From NCBI GenBank assembly GCA_028710685.1, contig JAQTTQ010000002.1:1-33415 (forward strand): 33,415 nt of DNA. The letters run 5' to 3'. The notes beneath the pieces are model-generated. The model was not told where the DNA came from. It did no database searches and worked only from the letters and a program-made list of their open reading frames with translations. Position 1 is the first letter of the stretch. Each line of letters begins with the position of its first letter. Both the position numbers and the translations under genes were made by a program. Source of the DNA: Candidatus Omnitrophota bacterium. Lineage in GTDB: Bacteria > Omnitrophota > Gorgyraeia > Gygaellales > Profunditerraquicolaceae. Positions 28,782-33,415 of this stretch are shown here, piece after piece.

Positions 28782-30362
28782 ATGCATAAAGGATATCTTT
28801 GTTTGGTTTTGCATGGGCATCTTCCTTATGTGCGTCATCCGGAACACGAGGATTTTCTTGAGGAAGACTGGCTCTATGAAGCGATAACCGAAACCTATGT
28901 GCCTTTAATTAGGGTATTCGAACGGCTGGTTAATGACGGTGTAGATTTTCGTCTTACCATGACCCTTAGCCCGACCTTAATTTCCATGCTATCGGATGAG
29001 TTGCTTCAGGAGCGTTACCTGAAACATATAAACAGGCTTATAGAGTTAGCTAATAAGGAAAAAGAGAGGACGCGTTGGCAGCCGCAATTTGAGGCATTGT
29101 CTTCAATGTACCTTGATGAATTTTTATCCGCTCGCGATACCTTCTTAAGGTACGGGCGTAATCTAACCAATGCTTTCAAGAGATTTCAGGATTTAGGTAA
29201 ATTGGAGATTATTACCTGCGGTGCAACCCATGGTTATTTACCTTTAATGGATGTTTGTAAGGAGTCTGTCTCAGCCCAGATAAAAGTAGCGGTCAGTCAT
29301 TATCAGAGTGTTTTCGGCAGAAAGCCCAGGGGTATCTGGCTGCCTGAGTGCGGTTATTATCCCGGGCACGATAAGATATTAAAAGAGGCGGGCTTAAGCT
29401 ATTTTTTTACTGATTCCCATGGTACCTTGCACGGTAAGCCCAGGCCTAAATACGGGGTATTTGCCCCGGTCTATTGCAAGGGCACGGGCGTTGCCTGTTT
29501 CTCCAGGGATTTAGAGTCTTCAAAACAAGTTTGGAGTTCGATTGAAGGTTATCCCGGAGATTATAATTACCGGGAATTCTATCGGGATATCGGTTTTGAT
29601 TTAGAGTATGATTATATTAAGCCCTATATTCATCCCGACGGGATTAGGATTAACACCGGAATAAAGTATTACCGGATCACCGGTACCGGTAATCATAAGG
29701 AGCCTTATGTCTCTAGGTGGGCGCGCGAGAAAGCGGCTGATCATGCCGGTAATTTTATGTTTAACCGCCAGAGGCAAGTGGAATATCTGTATGAGCTTTT
29801 GGGAAAGAAGCCGATCATAGTTTCTCCTTATGATGCAGAGCTATTCGGGCATTGGTGGTATGAAGGCCCAATGTGGCTTGAGTTCTTAATCCGTAAGATA
29901 GCCTTTGACCAGGATGAGATAAAGTTAACTACGGCGCCACAATACCTGAGCGAAAATCCGCGCAATCAGGTTATTACGCCTTCAATGTCAAGTTGGGGTT
30001 GGAAGGGTTATAGCGAGATGTGGTTGCAAGGCTCTAATGATTGGATTTACAGGCATCTTCATAATGCTTCAGACAGAATGACGGAGCTGGTCAAGGCTTA
30101 CCCTAGTGCAGAGGGATTAACCAGGAGGGCCTTAAACCAGGCATTGCGCGAGCTTTTGCTTGCTCAGAGTTCAGATTGGGCCTTTATATTGGGGACGGGA
30201 ACGCATACTGAATATGCTATACGCCGCACTAAGGATCATCTGCTGAATTTTAACCGCCTTTATGAAGGGGTTAAGGGTAACTCTATTGACCAGAATTGGC
30301 TTAGCGGCATTGAATATAAAGATAATATATTTCCTGATATAGATTATAAGGCTCATCAGTAA
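28782..30362 (+). CDS. GH57 family 1,4-alpha-glucan branching enzyme-like protein (DUF1957)
   Basis: GYLCLVLHGHLPYVRHPEHEDFLEEDWLYEAITETYVPLI, GIWLPECGYYPG (nucleophile region), SPYDAELFGHWWYEGP, SSDWAFILGTGTHTEYA. Confidence 0.92.
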   Translation: MHKGYLCLVLHGHLPYVRHPEHEDFLEEDWLYEAITETYVPLIRVFERLVNDGVDFRLTMTLSPTLISMLSDELLQERYLKHINRLIELANKEKERTRWQPQFEALSSMYLDEFLSARDTFLRYGRNLTNAFKRFQDLGKLEIITCGATHGYLPLMDVCKESVSAQIKVAVSHYQSVFGRKPRGIWLPECGYYPGHDKILKEAGLSYFFTDSHGTLHGKPRPKYGVFAPVYCKGTGVACFSRDLESSKQVWSSIEGYPGDYNYREFYRDIGFDLEYDYIKPYIHPDGIRINTGIKYYRITGTGNHKEPYVSRWAREKAADHAGNFMFNRQRQVEYLYELLGKKPIIVSPYDAELFGHWWYEGPMWLEFLIRKIAFDQDEIKLTTAPQYLSENPRNQVITPSMSSWGWKGYSEMWLQGSNDWIYRHLHNASDRMTELVKAYPSAEGLTRRALNQALRELLLAQSSDWAFILGTGTHTEYAIRRTKDHLLNFNRLYEGVKGNSIDQNWLSGIEYKDNIFPDIDYKAHQ

Positions 30363-30364
30363 AT

Positions 30365-31075
30365 ATGACAGAGAGGAATATGATCCCTAAGCACGTTGCT
30401 ATTATTATGGATGGTAACGGACGATGGGCTAAGGAGCGTAATTTACCGCGCAGCTACGGTCATCGCGAAGGGGTTAAAAGAGTTAAAGATATTGTAAAGG
30501 CTGCCGCTGATTTAGGTATTAAGGTGGTAACCTTTTTTGCCTTCTCTACTGAGAATTGGGTTAGGCCTAAAAGGGAGATCGGTATGCTTATGAGCTACCT
30601 CGATAACTTCCTTGTTCAAGAGGTCAACCGGTTGCATAAAAATAATATGCGTTTTAGGGTTATCGGCGGAAGCGATCCCTTGCCTTTGGGTATTCAGAAT
30701 AAGATTAAGAAGGCTGAAGCTAAGACCGCAGGGAATACCGGCCTAACCGTAGTATTAGCTTTAAATTACGGCTCAAGACAGGAGATTGTTGAAGCCGCTA
30801 AGAGTTTTGCAAATGAGGTAATCTTGGGCAATCTTAAGGCCGAGAATCTGGATGTAGATAAATTCAGTCAATACCTTTATACAGCCTCTCTTGCGGATGT
30901 GGATTTCCTGATACGTACAAGCGGGGAGATGCGTATAAGCAACTTTCTGCTTTGGCAGCTTTCTTATGCGGAGTTGTATTTCACTAAGAAACTCTGGCCT
31001 GATTTTAAGGCTAAAGATTTCTACGAAGCTATTGATGATTATAAGGAAAGAGAGAGAAGGTTTGGTGGTATCTAG
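30365..31075 (+). CDS. uppS: Isoprenyl (undecaprenyl) diphosphate synthase
   Basis: PKHVAIIMDGNGRWAKERNLPRSYGHREGVKRV, FFAFSTENWVRPKREIG, LIRTSGEMRISNFLLWQLSYAELYF. Confidence 0.97.
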   Translation: MTERNMIPKHVAIIMDGNGRWAKERNLPRSYGHREGVKRVKDIVKAAADLGIKVVTFFAFSTENWVRPKREIGMLMSYLDNFLVQEVNRLHKNNMRFRVIGGSDPLPLGIQNKIKKAEAKTAGNTGLTVVLALNYGSRQEIVEAAKSFANEVILGNLKAENLDVDKFSQYLYTASLADVDFLIRTSGEMRISNFLLWQLSYAELYFTKKLWPDFKAKDFYEAIDDYKERERRFGGI

Positions 31076-31873
31076 ATGCTGATAAGAAGACTGATAACTT
31101 CAACCCTGCTTGTACTGATAATAATCGGGGTGATTTCTATTGATTGGCTCTGCGGCCTGACCGTTGCATTATTCATAGCCGTTGGGCTTTATGAGTTTTT
31201 CCGCATGCTGGAGGTTAAGGGCACGCTTACCTATAAGTATTTCGGCATAGGCATAGGGGTTTTGATCCCCCTATCTATAATGTTGCGTTTTGAATTGACC
31301 AAAGGCTGGGAATTTCTTTTTATTATCCTGGCGCTTTTATTCCTTGTGGTTATGCAGCTTAAACGCAGGCAGCATAGCGGGGCTATAATAGGAATATCTA
31401 CTACGGTGTTTGGAATAGTTTATATCTCTTGGTCTTTCAGTTTCTTGGTCAAGATCAGGTATTTAGAGGGAGGGTTGGGTCTCCTTGCCGCAATCCTTTT
31501 AATCACTAAGGCCTGCGATATAGGCGCCTATCTTATCGGAAGTTGGCTTGGTAAACACCCGCTTGCTCCCAGTATAAGCCCTAATAAAACCGTAGAGGGA
31601 GCCTTGGGGGGTTCAGCCTTTAGCCTCTTGGCGGTTTTGATATGTAAGCCTTTGCTTAATTTTAATTATTTGCAACTTGTGATTTTAGGTGTCGGTATCA
31701 GTATATTAGCCCAGCTAGGCGATCTTTCGGAATCTTTAATAAAACGCGATTGTCAGGTCAAGGACTCAGGTAGGATATTCCCCGGAATGGGCGGGGCATT
31801 AGATCAGATCGACAGTCTTTTATTTACTGCGCCGGTTTTTTATTTCTATATGAGCGTAATTTTATTAAGATGA
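31076..31873 (+). CDS. cdsA: Phosphatidate cytidylyltransferase
   Basis: Multi-TM protein; ACDIGAYLIGSWLGKHPLAPSISPNKTVEGALGG; GDLSESLIKRDCQVKDSGRIFPGMGGALDQIDSLLF. Confidence 0.97.
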   Translation: MLIRRLITSTLLVLIIIGVISIDWLCGLTVALFIAVGLYEFFRMLEVKGTLTYKYFGIGIGVLIPLSIMLRFELTKGWEFLFIILALLFLVVMQLKRRQHSGAIIGISTTVFGIVYISWSFSFLVKIRYLEGGLGLLAAILLITKACDIGAYLIGSWLGKHPLAPSISPNKTVEGALGGSAFSLLAVLICKPLLNFNYLQLVILGVGISILAQLGDLSESLIKRDCQVKDSGRIFPGMGGALDQIDSLLFTAPVFYFYMSVILLR

Positions 31874-33012
31874 AGAATATTGCTATATTCGGTTCCACTG
31901 GTTCTATAGGAAAGAATGCGCTTAGCGTAATAAGAAGGTTCCCGGATAAGTTCAGGGTTGTGGGCCTAAGTGCAAGCTCGGATATAAGAGGCCTATATTC
32001 ACAAATTAAAGAATTCCACCCCTCCTTTGTCTGTATCAGGGATAAAGAGTCTGCCTTTAAGCTTAAAAAGGGCTTGGGCAGCAAGATAAGGGTTTATTCA
32101 ACGGATGAGGGCTTGATTCAATTTGCCCAAGAAAAAAGCATAGACCAGTCTCTTTTTGCTATAAGCGGATCGGCTGCGCTGGCCCCATTGATAAGCTCAA
32201 TTGCAAGCGGTAAAGATATTGCCTTAGCCAATAAAGAGGCCTTAGTCATGGCTGGGCCGCTTATTATGCGCATGGCTAAAAAGGCGAAGGTTAAAGTCAT
32301 TCCTATAGACAGCGAGCAGTCAGCGATATGGCAATGCCTTTACGGGCAAGACAGGGTAAGGCTTAAAACTATCTATCTTACTGCTTCGGGAGGCCCCTTG
32401 CTTAATGAAAGCGATGCATCTTTAAGGCGCGTTTCACTTTTAAAGGTGCTTAAGCATCCCAGATGGAAGATGGGGAAAAAGATTACAGTAGATTCGGCGA
32501 CACTTATGAATAAGGGGTTGGAATTTCTGGAGGCGATGTTTTTATTCAATGTAAGCCATAAGATGATTAAGGTGCTCATTCATCCTCAGGCCCTGGTGCA
32601 TTCCATGGTTGAATTTGTTGACGGCGTTGTATTGGCTCAGCTCTCTAAGACGGATATGCGCATACCAATTCAATACGCCTTGTCATATCCTGACAGATTA
32701 AATGGGTTTTCTCCGGGGATAAATTTTTATAATCTAAAAGCCTTGAATTTCAGCAAACCTGATTGTTTAAGGTTCCCTTGTTTATCTTTAGCATACCAGG
32801 CTGCCAAGGAACTTGGCAGCTTACCGGCAGTAATGAATGCTGCTAATGAGGTGGCAGTCAGTAAGTTCCTCAGCGAGAGGATAAAATTTATGGATATACC
32901 TAAGATTGTAGCTAAGGTTATGCGTAATCACAGGAATAATAAAGCGCCCGGGTTAAATGATATACTCAAGGCTGATGTCTGGGCGAGGCAGGAGGCTTAT
33001 GGGCTGGCTTAA
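31870..33012 (+). CDS. dxr: 1-deoxy-D-xylulose 5-phosphate reductoisomerase
   Basis: IAIFGSTGSIGKNALSVIRR, ALANKEALVMAG, PIDSEQSAIWQCL, TASGGPL, HPRWKMGKKITVDSATLMNKGLEFLEA. ATGA overlap with cdsA. Confidence 0.98.
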   Translation: MKNIAIFGSTGSIGKNALSVIRRFPDKFRVVGLSASSDIRGLYSQIKEFHPSFVCIRDKESAFKLKKGLGSKIRVYSTDEGLIQFAQEKSIDQSLFAISGSAALAPLISSIASGKDIALANKEALVMAGPLIMRMAKKAKVKVIPIDSEQSAIWQCLYGQDRVRLKTIYLTASGGPLLNESDASLRRVSLLKVLKHPRWKMGKKITVDSATLMNKGLEFLEAMFLFNVSHKMIKVLIHPQALVHSMVEFVDGVVLAQLSKTDMRIPIQYALSYPDRLNGFSPGINFYNLKALNFSKPDCLRFPCLSLAYQAAKELGSLPAVMNAANEVAVSKFLSERIKFMDIPKIVAKVMRNHRNNKAPGLNDILKADVWARQEAYGLA

Positions 33013-33033
33013 GTTCGGCCCTAATGTAAGAAA

Positions 33034-33415
33034 ATGATAAATTTATTTATATTCTTAGTTATTCTGAGCATACTTATACTGGTGCATGAATTCGGTCATT
33101 TTATTATTGCTAAAAGAATGGGGGTGAGGGTTGAGCAGTTCTCTCTAGGTTTTGGCCCTACGCTTTTTAAAAAGAAGAAAAACGGTACCGAGTATAGCCT
33201 GAATCTCTTTCCCTTAGGAGGGTTTGTGAAATTGGCAGGAGATAATTATCAGGAATTTACAGGCAAGAGCGATGAATATCTTTCGCAGAAGCCGGGAAGG
33301 CGTTTCTGGATTATCTTCTTTGGCCCGTTGTTGAATTATTTTTTGGGGTTTTTATTCTTCTGGTTAATTTGTTTTATCGGTTATCCTTCCTTAACTACTA
33401 GGGTTGGCGGTTTAC
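33034..33415 (+). CDS. rseP: RIP site-2 zinc metalloprotease (RseP-like), 3' truncated by window edge
   Basis: Translated from sequence: MINLFIFLVILSILILVHEFGHFIIAKRMGVRVEQFSLGFGPTLFKKKKNGTEYSLNLFPLGGFVKLAGDN; HExxH and GGFVK motifs. Confidence 0.93.
   Translation, partial: MINLFIFLVILSILILVHEFGHFIIAKRMGVRVEQFSLGFGPTLFKKKKNGTEYSLNLFPLGGFVKLAGDNYQEFTGKSDEYLSQKPGRRFWIIFFGPLLNYFLGFLFFWLICFIGYPSLTTRVGGL

Noticed and set aside
29669-29691. ATTACCGG...CCGGTAAT inverted repeat with ACCGGTACCGGT
   Set aside because: Within conserved GH57 coding sequence (YYRITGTGNH); explained by codon usage.
30365-33415. uppS-cdsA-dxr-rseP as an unusual cluster
   Set aside because: This order is a widely conserved bacterial arrangement; ordinary.

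Overview
The 33.4-kb window is almost entirely coding. About 32 genes all lie on the + strand, usually with tiny gaps or ATGA-type overlaps. The content is a Gram-negative envelope/LPS super-cluster: Kdo synthesis and transfer (kdtA, kdsB, kdsA, kdsD/kpsF, kdsC), lipid A late steps (lpxK, LpxL-like), core glycosyltransferases (GT4 and GT9), a heptose-7-P kinase domain, and Lpt export (LptC/LptA-like and lptB). It is followed by trigger factor and clpP, serine biosynthesis (class-V aminotransferase and serA), a UshA-like/thioredoxin multidomain protein, a homocitrate-synthase-like enzyme, purA, an OmpA-type lipoprotein, DUF4912 plus a GH57 branching enzyme, and uppS-cdsA-dxr-rseP. Gene content and sequence style resemble Candidatus Omnitrophota, but this is inference. 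I see no CRISPR, transposon, rRNA, tRNA or defence system. The most unusual signals are: serial domain fusions in the LPS genes (LpxL-ELM1, GT4-GT9, GT9-GT9, LptC-LptA); a trigger factor with the PPIase domain apparently excised; a STAS-PilZ fusion with an intact c-di-GMP motif and no STAS phospho-serine; a UshA-like domain lacking its metal-ligand motifs fused to two Trx-like domains, one without CxxC; and an attenuator-like hairpin pair directly before the DUF4912-GH57 genes. I could run no database searches; family assignments come from motif and protein-sequence recognition.
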